From positions 2,513,501-2,577,500 of the forward strand of contig NZ_CP076723.1 of assembly GCF_018986915.1 (NCBI RefSeq): DNA of 64,000 nt. The letters are read 5' to 3'. A program made the translations under genes and the position numbers. Origin of the DNA: Geomonas oryzisoli (lineage in GTDB: Bacteria; Desulfobacterota; Desulfuromonadia; Geobacterales; Geobacteraceae). Below, piece by piece: positions 17,770-26,602 of this stretch (its first letter is position 1; each line of letters starts with the position of its first letter). The notes below the pieces were generated by a model. That model was not told the origin of the DNA, ran no database searches, and was given only the letters and a program-made list of their open reading frames with translations.

Positions 17770-18630
17770 TCAGCGCCGTACCGCCATCTGCTCCAGCCGC
17801 GCGATGCGCTCTTCCATAGGCGGATGCGTGGAAAACAGCTGCATGACCCCTCCGCCGGTCAAGGGGTTCACGATGAACATATGCGCCGTGGCAGGCCGTG
17901 CTTCCTGCATCGGGAGCGCTTGCGAACCCATGTGCAGCTTCCTCAGCGCCGAGGCAAGCGCCAGCGGGCGACCGCAGATCTCGGCGCCGGTGGCGTCGGC
18001 CAGGTACTCGCGGGAGCGGGAAACCGCCATCTGGATCAGCATCGCAGCGATGGGCGCGATGATTGCCATAGCCAGCGAACCGACCAGACCGCCGATGCCG
18101 CCTCCCTCCTCGTCGTCGCTGCGCCCGCCGCCGAGGATGGCGCCCCACTGCAGCATGTTGCCGATCATGGAAATGGCGCCGGCGAAGGTGGCGGCGATGG
18201 TGCCCACCAGGATGTCGCGGTTTTGCACGTGGGCCAGTTCGTGCGCCATCACCCCTTCCAGTTCCTCCGGGGACAGTATGCGCAGGATCCCTTCCGTCGC
18301 GGCAACCGCTGCGTGTTCCGGGTTGCGACCAGTGGCGAACGCGTTGGGGCTGTCGGAGGGGATGATGTAGACCTTGGGCATGGGGAGCCCGGCCCGGGCC
18401 GCGAGGTTGCCCACCAGGTTGTAGAACATGGGGTGGTCTTGCGGCCCGATCTCCTGGGCGCCGTACATGCTGAGCACGATCTTGTCCGAGAACCAGTAGG
18501 AGAAGAAGTTCATGCCCAGGGCGAGGACGAAGGCCATCATCATACCGGAGCGGCCGCCGAGGGCCTGCCCCATGGTCACCATGAGCACGGTGAGAAGAGC
18601 TAACAGGAACGTGGTTTTCAGTCTTTGCAT
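17770..18630 (-). CDS. htpX: Zinc metalloprotease HtpX (M48 family)
   Basis: The 286-residue membrane protease has two N-terminal helices, the zinc-binding HELAH motif (in [13 protein letters not shown]), two more hydrophobic helices and the distal [17 protein letters not shown] motif with the third zinc ligand Glu. HtpX degrades damaged inner-membrane proteins. The start at 18630 ([10 protein letters not shown]) has AGAGGT upstream; an extended frame to 18711 would run through the riboswitch terminator and is rejected. It heads a likely two-gene unit with terC under a manganese-type riboswitch, which is unusual for this protease. Confidence 0.92.
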   Translation of the reverse strand: MQRLKTTFLLALLTVLMVTMGQALGGRSGMMMAFVLALGMNFFSYWFSDKIVLSMYGAQEIGPQDHPMFYNLVGNLAARAGLPMPKVYIIPSDSPNAFATGRNPEHAAVAATEGILRILSPEELEGVMAHELAHVQNRDILVGTIAATFAGAISMIGNMLQWGAILGGGRSDDEEGGGIGGLVGSLAMAIIAPIAAMLIQMAVSRSREYLADATGAEICGRPLALASALRKLHMGSQALPMQEARPATAHMFIVNPLTGGGVMQLFSTHPPMEERIARLEQMAVRR

Positions 18631-18685
18631 AACATTTACCTCTACGAGTGTTGTGTCCCGAAGGACTTGTTTCGGGCCGAGGGTA

Positions 18686-18732
18686 AATAAAAAGACCTTT
18701 ACCCTCGGCACATAGTTACCAGGATAAAGGTC
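18686..18732 (-). terminator. Riboswitch-controlled terminator (expression platform)
   Basis: On the minus strand GACCTTTATCC (18722-18732) pairs with GGGTAAAGGTC (18694-18704), 11 bp with one wobble, and TTTTTATTT follows at once: an intrinsic terminator. The left half is also the 3' side of the aptamer P1 helix, and the right half can instead pair in a second perfect 12 bp stem (GCCGAGGGTAAA with TTTACCCTCGGC, 18676-18709). The three structures exclude one another, as expected for a switch that is ON when ligand holds P1. Confidence 0.75.
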
Positions 18733-18828
18733 TTGTTGACAGGTTAACTGTCCCGGCTCCGGGTCTTGCGACCGTATTGACGAAGTCCGGGTCGGCCTTT
18801 TCTGTAGCCGATAACTACTCCCCTTTAA
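18722..18828 (-). ncRNA. yybP-ykoY (manganese) riboswitch aptamer upstream of htpX-terC
   Basis: The minus strand begins TTAAAGGGGAGTAG (18815-18828), has CGTCAATACG in the middle (18773-18782) and ends CAACAAGACCTTTATCC (18722-18738). The GGGGAGUAG loop, GUCANNNUACG element and CAAGACCUUU 3' end are the signatures of the yybP-ykoY family, which binds Mn2+ between its two loops. P1 forms from UAAAGG and CCUUUA. Transcription predicted from the upstream promoter starts within 1-3 bases of the aptamer. Downstream lies htpX and then terC, a classic target of this riboswitch class. Confidence 0.85.
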
Positions 18829-18836
18829 CGATTCGA

Positions 18837-18865
18837 AATATAATTTCTCCTATCAGAGTTGTCAA
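18837..18865 (-). promoter_or_regulatory. Strong sigma-70 promoter of the riboswitch-htpX-terC transcript
   Basis: On the minus strand TTGACA (18860-18865), a 17-base spacer and TATATT (18837-18842). The start point near 18830 is where the riboswitch begins. Confidence 0.8.
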
Positions 18866-18911
18866 GGGTAATCGGTAACAGCAAAGGCTGAGTCAAAGGC
18901 CAAAACATAAA

Positions 18912-19026
18912 CAAACAGGGATAAAAGGGATAAAAGGGATAACACCACATCCAAAAAGCCTTTGGGGTTTAAAACCAATACAGGTTTAAGCCGTTATCCT
19001 TTTTATCCCCTTTATCCCTGTTCAAC
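18912..19026. repeat. Inverted-arm repeat, family E (GGGATAAAA units), copy 1
   Basis: A left arm of three GGGATAAAA-type 9-base units (about 18915-18942) and a right arm of the inverted units (GTTATCC, TTTTTATCCCC, TTTATCCCTG; about 18991-19022) flank a core of about 50 bases. It fills the gap between livK's terminator and the htpX promoter. Confidence 0.75.
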
Positions 19027-19040
19027 GGTTTAAGGTTTCC

Positions 19041-19074
19041 AAAAAAAAACGGCCCCTGCCGAAACAGGGGCCGT
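19041..19074 (-). terminator. Rho-independent terminator after livK
   Basis: A 10 bp stem, ACGGCCCCTG with CAGGGGCCGT (19049-19058 and 19065-19074), is followed by nine T residues on the minus strand, 20 bases after the livK stop. Confidence 0.9.
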
Positions 19075-19094
19075 TTGTACTGCACTTTCAAGCA

Positions 19095-20288
19095 TTAGTC
19101 CATCTTGACGGGTACTTTTGCCTTGAGGACGAACTTGCCGTCCTTGACAACCAGCAGGGACAGCGGGCTCTTGATCGGCTCGCGGTTAGCCTGCATGCTG
19201 ATGGTGCCGGAAACGCCTTCGAACTTCTTGGTCTGTGCCAGAGCGGTTTTGAAGACTTTCGGGTCAACGCTGTTAGCGCGCTTCATGGAGTCGGCCAGCA
19301 GCATCACAGCGTCGTAGCCCTGGGCGTCGAACAGGCCCGGGAGCTCGCCGTTGTGCTTGGCTTTGAACGCCTCGATGAACTTGGCGGTAGCAGGAGCTGC
19401 CTGCTCGGTGGAGAAGCCAAGAGCGGACATGGAGCCCTCGACTGCCGGACCGCCCAGCTCGATGAATTTCGGGGAGAACAGGCCGTCGCCGCCGAACATC
19501 GGAGCCTTCAGACCCTGTTTGCGGGCCTCTTTCATGATGAGAGCGCCTTCGGTGTAGTAACCGGAGAACAGGATGACGTCCGGCTTCTTGCTCTTGATGT
19601 TGGTGATCTGGGCGGAGAAGTCCTTGTCGCCGTCTTTGACTTTCTCATCAGCAACGATCTTGATGGACGGAACCTTGGCGGCTGCGTCGCGGAAGGTCTG
19701 GGACAGACCGACGGAGTAGTCGTTGTTGTCGGAGGTCACGATGGCGACTTTCTTGAAGCCGAGGTCTTTGGCGAAGTACTCGATGCAGGCCGGGATGGCG
19801 ATGGAGTCGAGCAGGGTGTCGCGGAAGATGAAGTCGCCTACTTCGACGACGCCCGGGCCGGTTGCGCCTGCGGAGAGGAGCACAACGCCGGCTTTCTGAG
19901 CGATCGGAGCGGCAACCTTGGTGATGCCGGTGGTCGGGTCGCCAACGATGGCGGTGACGTTGTCACGGGAGATGAACTTCTGGGTAACGGAAGCACCTTC
20001 CTGCTTGTCGCCGCGGTTGTCGGCTTCGACGATCTCGATCTTCTTGCCCTGCACGCCGCCGGCTGCGTTGATCTCGTCGGCAGCCATCTTCATGCCTTCG
20101 AGGGTCGGCTTGCCGAACATGGCCACGTCGCCGGTGAGGGCGCCGAGGAAGCCGATTTTGATGGTGTCGCCGGCGGGTTTCGCCGCCTCGGCGCCAGGGG
20201 CCGGGGCCTCTTCTTTCTTCTTGCAGCCGAATGCACCGACTGCGAGCATTGCTACGAGCAGCAGCGCGCTGATCTTCTTAAAGCTCAT
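19095..20288 (-). CDS. livK: Branched-chain amino acid ABC transporter substrate-binding lipoprotein LivK
   Basis: The 397-residue protein begins with a lipoprotein signal (ALLLVAMLAVGAFGCKKKEE, lipobox AFGC), then the type I periplasmic binding fold of Leu/Ile/Val-binding proteins (IKIGFLGALTGDVAMFG). It captures branched-chain amino acids for LivHMGF, whose genes are 9 kb away on the same strand. It has its own strong promoter and terminator, so it is a single-gene unit, allowing more binding protein than permease. Ribosome site AGGAGG precedes the ATG. Confidence 0.92.
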   Translation of the reverse strand: MSFKKISALLLVAMLAVGAFGCKKKEEAPAPGAEAAKPAGDTIKIGFLGALTGDVAMFGKPTLEGMKMAADEINAAGGVQGKKIEIVEADNRGDKQEGASVTQKFISRDNVTAIVGDPTTGITKVAAPIAQKAGVVLLSAGATGPGVVEVGDFIFRDTLLDSIAIPACIEYFAKDLGFKKVAIVTSDNNDYSVGLSQTFRDAAAKVPSIKIVADEKVKDGDKDFSAQITNIKSKKPDVILFSGYYTEGALIMKEARKQGLKAPMFGGDGLFSPKFIELGGPAVEGSMSALGFSTEQAAPATAKFIEAFKAKHNGELPGLFDAQGYDAVMLLADSMKRANSVDPKVFKTALAQTKKFEGVSGTISMQANREPIKSPLSLLVVKDGKFVLKAKVPVKMD

Positions 20289-20351
20289 GCAGACTACCTC
20301 CTTGGGGATTGATGTATCACATTGTTAAGTACAGCTCTAGTTCGTCAACAG

Positions 20352-20379
20352 ATATTAATGGTCACTACTCGATTGTCAA
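20352..20379 (-). promoter_or_regulatory. Sigma-70 promoter of livK
   Basis: On the minus strand TTGACA (20374-20379), a 16-base spacer and TAATAT (20352-20357), giving a leader of about 55 bases. Confidence 0.75.
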
Positions 20380-20397
20380 GACAGTGGCACTGAATTT

Positions 20398-20432
20398 CCC
20401 CTCTCCGGCTCTGTTCAGGCCGGAGAGAGGAA
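20398..20432 (-). terminator. Stem-loop after the porin-like gene
   Basis: CCTCTCTCCGGC and GCCGGAGAGG pair around a short loop, 10-45 bases after the porin-like stop. A poly-T tract is lacking, so it may be a 3' stabilising or rho-assisted end. Confidence 0.5.
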
Positions 20433-20442
20433 CGTATCTGTC

Positions 20443-21729
20443 TTAGAAGTTGTACTTGGCGATGAGTTTCATGTCCCACAGGTTGTCTGCGTTGAGAGCT
20501 TTGAAGTGGTCGCCCAGGAATACGTAGCCGCCACGTGCGCCGAGGGTCACGTTAGCAGTGAGCTTGTAGTAAGCTTCTGCGTTCAGCTCGGTGCCGATGT
20601 ACTTGCTTTCGGTGTTGTTGAGGTCCTTGGCAACGGCAGCGAAGCCAGCGTTGGCGCTGGCGGATACCTTGTCGTTGAAGGTGTAGTCGTAGCCGAGGGT
20701 GCCCATGATGACGCCTTCGTCGTTGTTGTTCACATCGTAGATGATGGCGTTGTCGATGGTGGTCGCGTACTTGTCGCGGCCCAGCATGATCATTTCGGAG
20801 TCATAGAATTGGCCACCTTCGGTGTAGCCGTTGTCGGAGGCCGGTACGTACCAGGCGTTCTTGCCACCGCCAACGTAAATGAACTCGGAGCGGGCGGTGC
20901 CGCCTGCCAGCGGCATCTTGGCGCCGATGTTGAGGGCGAAACCTTTGGCATCAACATCGGTGGTGATCTCGCCTGCCTGCTTGGCGGCGAAGGCGGTCAC
21001 GGAAACCGGACCGAAGTTGCCGGCAGCGTTCAGGCCGAAGGTGTGAACCTTGGCGTCAGGGAACACGGTGTAAGCACCCGGGGTGTGCTGGTCGCGGATG
21101 AAGTAGTAAGCTGCACCAACGGAGAGATCCTTGCTGATGTTGTACTTGCCGTCGAGGGAGTACATATCGAAGGTGTTCTTGCCGAGAGTTTCGCCGTTCA
21201 CGCCGGCGTCAGCGGAGTCGTGGAAACGGAAGTAGCCGGCTGCGATGCTGGCGTTGGAGTAGTCGTGGGAAAGGAGCACACCGGCCATGTCGGCGTCGAA
21301 CAGGACCCCTTTGAAGGAATCGTTGTACGGCTGCATACCGATCTTGGCGTTGATCTGCGGGTAGTTCAGGTCGAGGTAGATGTGCTTGGTTTCCATGTTG
21401 ACGGAGTCAGCACCGAGAGCGCCGCCGCCGCCGCGCTTGTCAACGTAGGAGCTGTTGCCCCAGAAGTTGTAGTCGAACTCGAATTTGGTGACGAGTTTGA
21501 CATGGTCGTCGGCCTTGGCGGTGTAGCCGAGGCGGAAACGCTGAACAAAGTAGTTAGCGGTCGGGGCGTTGTTCTCGAGTCTGCCGCTGCCGGCGAAGTT
21601 GCCGGTGTCAAAGAACGTGGTGAATGCGCCGCTGAACTGGTTCTCCAGTGCGAGAGCGGAGCCTGCGGATGCTGCGGTGAGTGCGGTTGCGATGGCTACT
21701 ACTAACAGCTTCTTGTTGCTTTTTTTCAT
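20443..21729 (-). CDS. Outer-membrane porin-like beta-barrel protein
   Basis: The 428-residue protein has a clear signal peptide (AIATALTAASAGSALA) followed by alternating hydrophobic/polar strands rich in Gly, Asn and aromatics (for example FVQRFRLGYTAKADDHVKLV) and a C-terminal Phe (DMKLIAKYNF), the usual last residue of outer-membrane barrels. Proteins of this kind in Geobacter relatives are annotated as putative porins. It stands alone with GAGGAGG before the ATG. The transported solute is not readable; the amino-acid importers on both sides make small-molecule entry plausible. Confidence 0.75.
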   Translation of the reverse strand: MKKSNKKLLVVAIATALTAASAGSALALENQFSGAFTTFFDTGNFAGSGRLENNAPTANYFVQRFRLGYTAKADDHVKLVTKFEFDYNFWGNSSYVDKRGGGGALGADSVNMETKHIYLDLNYPQINAKIGMQPYNDSFKGVLFDADMAGVLLSHDYSNASIAAGYFRFHDSADAGVNGETLGKNTFDMYSLDGKYNISKDLSVGAAYYFIRDQHTPGAYTVFPDAKVHTFGLNAAGNFGPVSVTAFAAKQAGEITTDVDAKGFALNIGAKMPLAGGTARSEFIYVGGGKNAWYVPASDNGYTEGGQFYDSEMIMLGRDKYATTIDNAIIYDVNNNDEGVIMGTLGYDYTFNDKVSASANAGFAAVAKDLNNTESKYIGTELNAEAYYKLTANVTLGARGGYVFLGDHFKALNADNLWDMKLIAKYNF

Positions 21730-21849
21730 ACTGCCTCCTCGTTGTGTAGTAATTGCATTACAGCTTTTTTTTACAACTGTGTTGCCAGGCTAAACTGAGA
21801 AGAAACCTGTCCCCCCTTTCCTTTATTGAAATAAACAAATCGTAGATAC

Positions 21850-21880
21850 AAAAACTGGCCCCTGCTGACGCAGGGGCCAG
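21850..21880 (-). terminator. Rho-independent terminator after the polar amino-acid ABC operon
   Basis: A 10 bp stem, CTGGCCCCTG with CAGGGGCCAG (21855-21864 and 21871-21880), is followed by TTTTTG on the minus strand, just after the ATPase stop at 21888. Confidence 0.88.
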
Positions 21881-21887
21881 CAATGAA

Positions 21888-22610
21888 CTACAATATCTGG
21901 CTCAAAAACAACTTGGCGCGCTCGTGCGTGGGCGCGGTGAAGAAGTGCTCTGGAGTGCCCTCCTCCACGATGCGACCCGCGTCCATGAATATGACGCGGT
22001 CGGCCACCTCGCGCGCGAAGCCCATCTCGTGGGTAACCACGGCCATGGTCATACCGTCCTTGGCGAGATCCTTCATGACGTCGAGCACCTCCCCGATCAT
22101 CTCAGGGTCGAGGGCGGAGGTCGGCTCGTCGAACAGCATGAGTTTGGGGTCCATGGCGAGAGAACGTGCAATGGCGACGCGCTGCTGCTGCCCGCCGGAG
22201 AGTTTGCCCGGATACGACTTCGCTTTCGCGGCAAGACCCACGCGCTCCAGAAGCATCATGGCCTTCTCCTCGGCCTCCTGCTTCGAACGCTTGCGCACCA
22301 CGATCTGGGCGAGGGTCAGGTTCTCCAGCACGGTCTTGTGCGGGAAGAGGTTGAAGGACTGGAACACCATGCCCACTTCCTCGCGCACCTTGGTGATGTC
22401 GGTCTTCGGGTCGTAAAGGTCCATGCCGTCCACGACAATGGTGCCGCGGTCGATCTCCTCGAGCCTGTTGATGGAGCGCAAGAGGGTCGACTTGCCTGAA
22501 CCGGAAGGCCCGATGATGACCACCTTTTCGCCGTCATAGACGTCCAGCGAAACGCGGTCAAGCGCACGGAACGAACCGTACACCTTGATGATTTCCTTTG
22601 CCTCTACCAT
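21888..22610 (-). CDS. Polar amino acid ABC transporter ATP-binding protein (GlnQ/ArtP type)
   Basis: The 240-residue ATPase has Walker A GPSGSGKS, signature [15 protein letters not shown] and Walker [15 protein letters not shown], with the [17 protein letters not shown] stretch typical of polar amino-acid importers. The ATG at 22610 is preceded by AGGAAA; an in-frame GTG at 22640 overlaps the permease gene and is the alternative start. It is the last gene of the operon binding protein-permease-ATPase. Confidence 0.9.
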   Translation of the reverse strand: MVEAKEIIKVYGSFRALDRVSLDVYDGEKVVIIGPSGSGKSTLLRSINRLEEIDRGTIVVDGMDLYDPKTDITKVREEVGMVFQSFNLFPHKTVLENLTLAQIVVRKRSKQEAEEKAMMLLERVGLAAKAKSYPGKLSGGQQQRVAIARSLAMDPKLMLFDEPTSALDPEMIGEVLDVMKDLAKDGMTMAVVTHEMGFAREVADRVIFMDAGRIVEEGTPEHFFTAPTHERAKLFLSQIL

Positions 22611-22620
22611 TTTCCTGCGG

Positions 22621-23406
22621 CTATTTGTTGACACTGACACGCTCCTCCATTACGCCGATGATCTTCGAGAAGAACAAGGTGATGATCAGGTAGATCAGCG
22701 CGATGACCGTGTAGGTCTCAAAATAGGTGAAGGACTCGGAGGCGTACTCACGGCCGCGACGCAGAAGGTCGGCGACGGCGATGATGGAGACCAGCGAGGA
22801 GTCCTTCAAAAGGGCGATGAATTCGTTACCCACCGGCGGCAGGATCACCTTCACCGCCTGCGGCAGGATGACGTGAATCATGGTCTGGCGGCCGTTCATC
22901 CCCAGGGAGAGCGCAGCCTCGCGCTGGCCCTTGGCGATCGACTCGATCCCGGCGCGCACCACTTCGCCCATGTAAGCGCCATAGCAGACGGCCATGGCGA
23001 TGATGGCGGAAAGGACGGCCGGAACCTTCACAATGGTGCCCAGTGCGTAGTAGATGTAGAAGATCTGCACCAGCAGCGGGATGCCGCGGATGACCTCCAC
23101 GTACAGGGAGGCGACGCCGTTGAAGAAGCGGTTCTTGGAGATCCGGCCCAGGCCGGTGATAAGGCCGATGACGATGGCCAGCAGTATCGCCCCGAGGGTC
23201 ACCTGGAAGGTCACCGCGATGCCGTCGGGAACGAACTTGATGATGTTGAGATACGGGTCCGGCTTGCTCCAGACCAGGTAGGCAATGGTGCCAATGGCGC
23301 CAAAGAACGCTATGCGCCAGGCGGTGAACAAGCCCCGGTCGCTTTTACGGGGAATGGCCGCGCCGTCCCCTACATCGATGATCTGCTTTTTTGCTTCAGT
23401 ACTCAT
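22621..23406 (-). CDS. Polar amino acid ABC transporter permease (HisM/GlnP type)
   Basis: The 261-residue protein has an N-terminal cytoplasmic tail, about five to six helices and the EAA loop near residue 175 ([20 protein letters not shown]), which contacts the ATPase. Only one permease gene is present, so it probably acts as a homodimer. It lies between the binding protein and the ATPase; its 3' end abuts the ATPase start. Confidence 0.9.
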   Translation of the reverse strand: MSTEAKKQIIDVGDGAAIPRKSDRGLFTAWRIAFFGAIGTIAYLVWSKPDPYLNIIKFVPDGIAVTFQVTLGAILLAIVIGLITGLGRISKNRFFNGVASLYVEVIRGIPLLVQIFYIYYALGTIVKVPAVLSAIIAMAVCYGAYMGEVVRAGIESIAKGQREAALSLGMNGRQTMIHVILPQAVKVILPPVGNEFIALLKDSSLVSIIAVADLLRRGREYASESFTYFETYTVIALIYLIITLFFSKIIGVMEERVSVNK

Positions 23407-23482
23407 GCTTTCTTGTGACCGTCCCGGGCCGGCGTACCGGCTTTTGTTGATGTGCTGCTGTGCTGCGGGTTTCTGTTTAAAG

Positions 23483-23540
23483 AAAGCTCCTGCAGAATCG
23501 GCGACTACTGTCGGGTAGCGTTCCGTTCTGCAGGAGCTTT
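23483..23540 (-). terminator. Long stem-loop between binding-protein and permease genes
   Basis: Perfect 15 bp arms, AAAGCTCCTGCAGAA (23483-23497) and TTCTGCAGGAGCTTT (23526-23540), enclose a 28-base loop. On the minus strand the stem is followed by CTTTAAAC, only a weak T tract. Such stems after a binding-protein gene commonly attenuate readthrough or protect its mRNA. Confidence 0.7.
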
Positions 23541-23546
23541 GAGGTG

Positions 23547-24290
23547 TTACTTAAGCTGCCACTTCTTCTTGAGCTGTGCGTCGATCTTCTTTTTCTGAAC
23601 CGCTGCGATCCCCTTGTTCAGCTGGGCGACCAGGTCCTTGTTCCCCTTCTTGACTACGATGCCGTAGGCCTCTTTGGTGAAGGACTTGCCCACGATCTTG
23701 AACTTGGAGCTGTACTCCTTCTTCTGGAGAGCGTAGGTGATGGCGGTCGGCTCGTCGCAGACGACGCCGGCGATGCGGCCGGCAGCCATGTCCTCGAAGG
23801 CCAGGCCGACTTCGTCGTAGGTTTTCAGCTCGACGCCGGCAACTTTCTTGACTTCCATGGCGCCGGTGGTGCCGATCTGAGCGCCAACCTTCTTGCCTTT
23901 GAGGTCAGCGATCTTGCTGCCCTTCTCAGCCTTGGGCACGACCAGGATCTGGCCGATCTGGACGTACGGGTTGGTGAAATCGTACTTGGCCTGACGCTCC
24001 GGGGTGATGGTGACCGAGGAGATGATGGCGTCGTACTGACCCGCCTCAACGCCGGCGAAGATGCCGTCCCAAGCGGTGTTCTTGAAGGTGACCTGCAGGC
24101 CGGCCTCTTTGGCGACGGCGGTCATGAAGTCGATGTCGAAGCCAACGATCTTCTTGTTGGCGTCAACGAACTCCATCGGCGGCCAGGTTGCGTCGGACGC
24201 GACGGTGATCGCCTTCGGTGCGGCGAAAGCCGCGGAGACAAAACAGAGTCCCAAAGCCAAAACTGCAGTCAGAGTACGAAGTGCTTTCAT
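23547..24290 (-). CDS. Polar/basic amino acid ABC transporter substrate-binding protein
   Basis: The 247-residue periplasmic protein has a signal peptide ending SAAFA and a type II binding fold of family 3 (ITVASDATWPPMEFVD, then GFDIDFMTAVAKEAGL, and later the DAIISSVTITPERQAKYDF motif that contacts the amino-acid backbone). Lys/Arg/ornithine or another polar amino acid is the likely ligand. It is the first gene of its operon and is followed by a strong stem-loop. Ribosome site GGAGGA precedes the ATG. Confidence 0.9.
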   Translation of the reverse strand: MKALRTLTAVLALGLCFVSAAFAAPKAITVASDATWPPMEFVDANKKIVGFDIDFMTAVAKEAGLQVTFKNTAWDGIFAGVEAGQYDAIISSVTITPERQAKYDFTNPYVQIGQILVVPKAEKGSKIADLKGKKVGAQIGTTGAMEVKKVAGVELKTYDEVGLAFEDMAAGRIAGVVCDEPTAITYALQKKEYSSKFKIVGKSFTKEAYGIVVKKGNKDLVAQLNKGIAAVQKKKIDAQLKKKWQLK

Positions 24291-24352
24291 GCTTCCTCCA
24301 TAAAATGTCTTTAATATTAAACGGAATACACCATTTAGCTTTCCGCCGCATA

Positions 24353-24381
24353 CTTTTAAAGCTATTCCACCCTCTTGTCAA
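24353..24381 (-). promoter_or_regulatory. Candidate promoter of the polar amino-acid ABC operon
   Basis: On the minus strand TTGACA (24376-24381), a 17-base spacer and TAAAAG (24353-24358). The -35 is perfect and the -10 moderate. Confidence 0.5.
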
Positions 24382-24486
24382 CCACTTATTAATTTGGCGT
24401 TGCGCTCGTTTTAAGCTCATGTTAACTTGTCTTACCACAATTTAAGAAATTCAAGGTTTTATGAGGTCAAAATTACTTTGGGATCT

Positions 24487-25383
24487 GTGAAAAAAATTCG
24501 AGCGGGTATACTTCTTTTGATAACGACGTTCTTCTGGGGCGTAACCTTCACTGTGGTGAAGGACGCAATCAGCAAGGTGGACGTATTTATTTTTCTAGCT
24601 CAAAGATTTCTAATTGCCGCTGCGATCATGCTGCCCATAGCTTTAACGCGGGTTGACAGAATAAAGATTAGACTATTCACACACGCGTCCATTCTTGGAA
24701 TTCTTTTATTTGCTTCATACGCCTTCCAGACCGTTGCCCTGAAGTACACCAGCGCATCGAACACCGGCTTTCTCACCGGCCTGAGTGTCTTGTTGGTGCC
24801 GCTATTCGGCGCTGCCATTTTCCGACATGCCGTCGCCCCCGGCATCAAGTGGGGAGTTGGTCTTGCCACCCCCGGCTTATTCCTTCTTTGCACTGACGGC
24901 AGCCTGAATTTCAATGTAGGTGACATCCTCGGAGCGATCTGCGGAGCCTGCGTCGCACTGCACCTTCTCTACACCAGTCACTTCGCCCGCCACGCCGACA
25001 GTGACGTCTACCTGCTCACTACGTTGCAACTATCGGTGGTGGGGCTCTTGAGTCTTGTCTCAGCAGAGGCGCGGGGACAGGAGGTCTTCGTCTGGCACCC
25101 GGAACTGCTCTGGACCCTGGTGGTGTGCGTGCTGATAGCCACCATCTTCGCCTTCCTGGTACAGACCACCATGCAGAAGTGGATCAGTCCCGCCCACACG
25201 GCCCTCATCTTCTGCACCGAACCCGTTTTTGCCGCCGTGTACGCCTACTACGCGGCAGGGGAGAGGCTGGGCGCCCTCAGCTTATTGGGAGCGGTGCTTA
25301 TCCTTGCGGGAATGGTGGTTTCCGAATTGCTACCCGATGGCGCCGACAGCGAAGCGACCGTGACTGTCGCCGCCGAAGGGTGA
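24487..25383 (+). CDS. EamA family (drug/metabolite exporter) transporter
   Basis: The roughly 298-residue protein has two EamA repeats and about ten helices, opening with ILLLITTFFWGVTFTVVK. No ATG fits; a GTG at 24487 places the start just before the first helix, and an upstream in-frame TTG at 24427 is a weaker option. The first 240 bases are clearly more AT-rich than the rest of the gene and than its neighbours. Transport direction and substrate are unknown. It is followed 107 bases later by the threonine aldolase gene on the same strand. Confidence 0.8.
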   Translation: MKKIRAGILLLITTFFWGVTFTVVKDAISKVDVFIFLAQRFLIAAAIMLPIALTRVDRIKIRLFTHASILGILLFASYAFQTVALKYTSASNTGFLTGLSVLLVPLFGAAIFRHAVAPGIKWGVGLATPGLFLLCTDGSLNFNVGDILGAICGACVALHLLYTSHFARHADSDVYLLTTLQLSVVGLLSLVSAEARGQEVFVWHPELLWTLVVCVLIATIFAFLVQTTMQKWISPAHTALIFCTEPVFAAVYAYYAAGERLGALSLLGAVLILAGMVVSELLPDGADSEATVTVAAEG

Positions 25384-25490
25384 CGGCAAGTTATCCGTTG
25401 ACACCGGTTTCTCCTTATAATATTTTTTTCGACCTAGCCATACCGGCACACGCACAAAGGGGCGCACTTTCCCGCGCCAAAGGGGACGCA

Positions 25491-26543
25491 ATGATAAACA
25501 CAGGACACCACAGCGAGCTCAAGCACCATTTCGCCAGCGACAACTACGCAGGGATCTGCGCAGAGGCGTGGCAGGCGATGGCGGAGGCTAACAGCGGGCT
25601 GGCGAGTTCCTACGGCGACGACCGCTGGACAGCCCTGGCGTGTGAGAAGATCCGCGAGCTTTTCGAGACGGATTGCGAGGTTTTCTTCGTCTTCAACGGT
25701 ACTGCGGCAAACTCGCTGGCGCTGGCATCGTTGTGCCAGTCCTATCACTCCATCGTCTGCCACGAAATGGCGCACATAGAGACAGACGAGTGCGGCGCCT
25801 CCGAATTCTTTTCCAACGGTACCAAGGTGCTTCTGGTCCCCGGTGAGAACGGCAAGATCAACCTCGACGCCGTCGAGCACACCATCACCAAACGCAGCGA
25901 TATCCACTATCCCAAGGCGCGCGCCCTGAGCATCACCCAGGCGACGGAGCTCGGCACGCTGTACTCAGTATCGGAACTGCAGGCGATCGGGGAACTGGCG
26001 AAACGGTTCGACTTGCGCGTGCATATGGACGGCGCGCGTTTCGCCAATGCGGTCGCGGCCCTGAACGTCGCGCCCAAGGAGATCAGTTGGCAGGCCGGCG
26101 TCGACGTCCTCACGTTCGGCGGGACCAAGAACGGGTTTGCTGTCGGTGAAGCCGTGGTGTTCTTCAACAAGGAGTTGGCCTACGAGTTCGACTACCGCTG
26201 CAAGCAAGCCGGCCAGTTGGCCTCCAAGATGCGCTTTCTTACCGCACCCTGGATTGGAATGCTGGAGAGCGGCGCCTGGCTCAGGAACGCCGCGCACGCG
26301 AACAGCTGCGCACGTCTGTTGGCAAACGAGATCAAGAAGATACCGCAGGTCCGCATCATGTTCGAAAGCCAGGCCAACTCCGTCTTCCTGGAAATGGCAC
26401 CCGAAGCGCTGGAAGATTTAAGGGCTCGCGGCTGGCACTTCTACACCTTCATCGGCTCGGGCGGCGCCCGCTTCATGTGCTCCTGGGACACCAAGGTCGA
26501 GGAGGTCGCCAACCTGGTGGCCGACATCAAGGCAGTCGTGTAG
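25491..26543 (+). CDS. ltaE: Low-specificity L-threonine aldolase
   Basis: The 350-residue PLP enzyme cleaves threonine and allo-threonine to glycine and acetaldehyde. It has the family's DNYAGICAEA start, FVFNGTAANSLAL cofactor-phosphate region, HMDGARFANA with the Asp that holds the PLP ring, and TFGGTKNGFAVGEAVV with the Schiff-base Lys. The ATG at 25491 follows AGGGGA; the longer open frame upstream overlaps the EamA gene and is rejected. A terminator follows at 26603. Confidence 0.92.
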   Translation: MINTGHHSELKHHFASDNYAGICAEAWQAMAEANSGLASSYGDDRWTALACEKIRELFETDCEVFFVFNGTAANSLALASLCQSYHSIVCHEMAHIETDECGASEFFSNGTKVLLVPGENGKINLDAVEHTITKRSDIHYPKARALSITQATELGTLYSVSELQAIGELAKRFDLRVHMDGARFANAVAALNVAPKEISWQAGVDVLTFGGTKNGFAVGEAVVFFNKELAYEFDYRCKQAGQLASKMRFLTAPWIGMLESGAWLRNAAHANSCARLLANEIKKIPQVRIMFESQANSVFLEMAPEALEDLRARGWHFYTFIGSGGARFMCSWDTKVEEVANLVADIKAVV

Positions 26544-26602
26544 AAGGGACTGTCTAGCGGAACGCCCCTTTCAGCTCAGCCACCTTCCTCAAACGACTCG
26601 GA

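Noticed and set aside
18631-18711. N-terminal extension of HtpX
   Set aside because: It would translate the riboswitch terminator stems; the protein family starts at [10 protein letters not shown] with an AGAGGT site.
25125-25490. Upstream extension of the threonine aldolase frame
   Set aside because: It overlaps the EamA gene in another frame; the conserved enzyme begins at 25491 with its own ribosome site.
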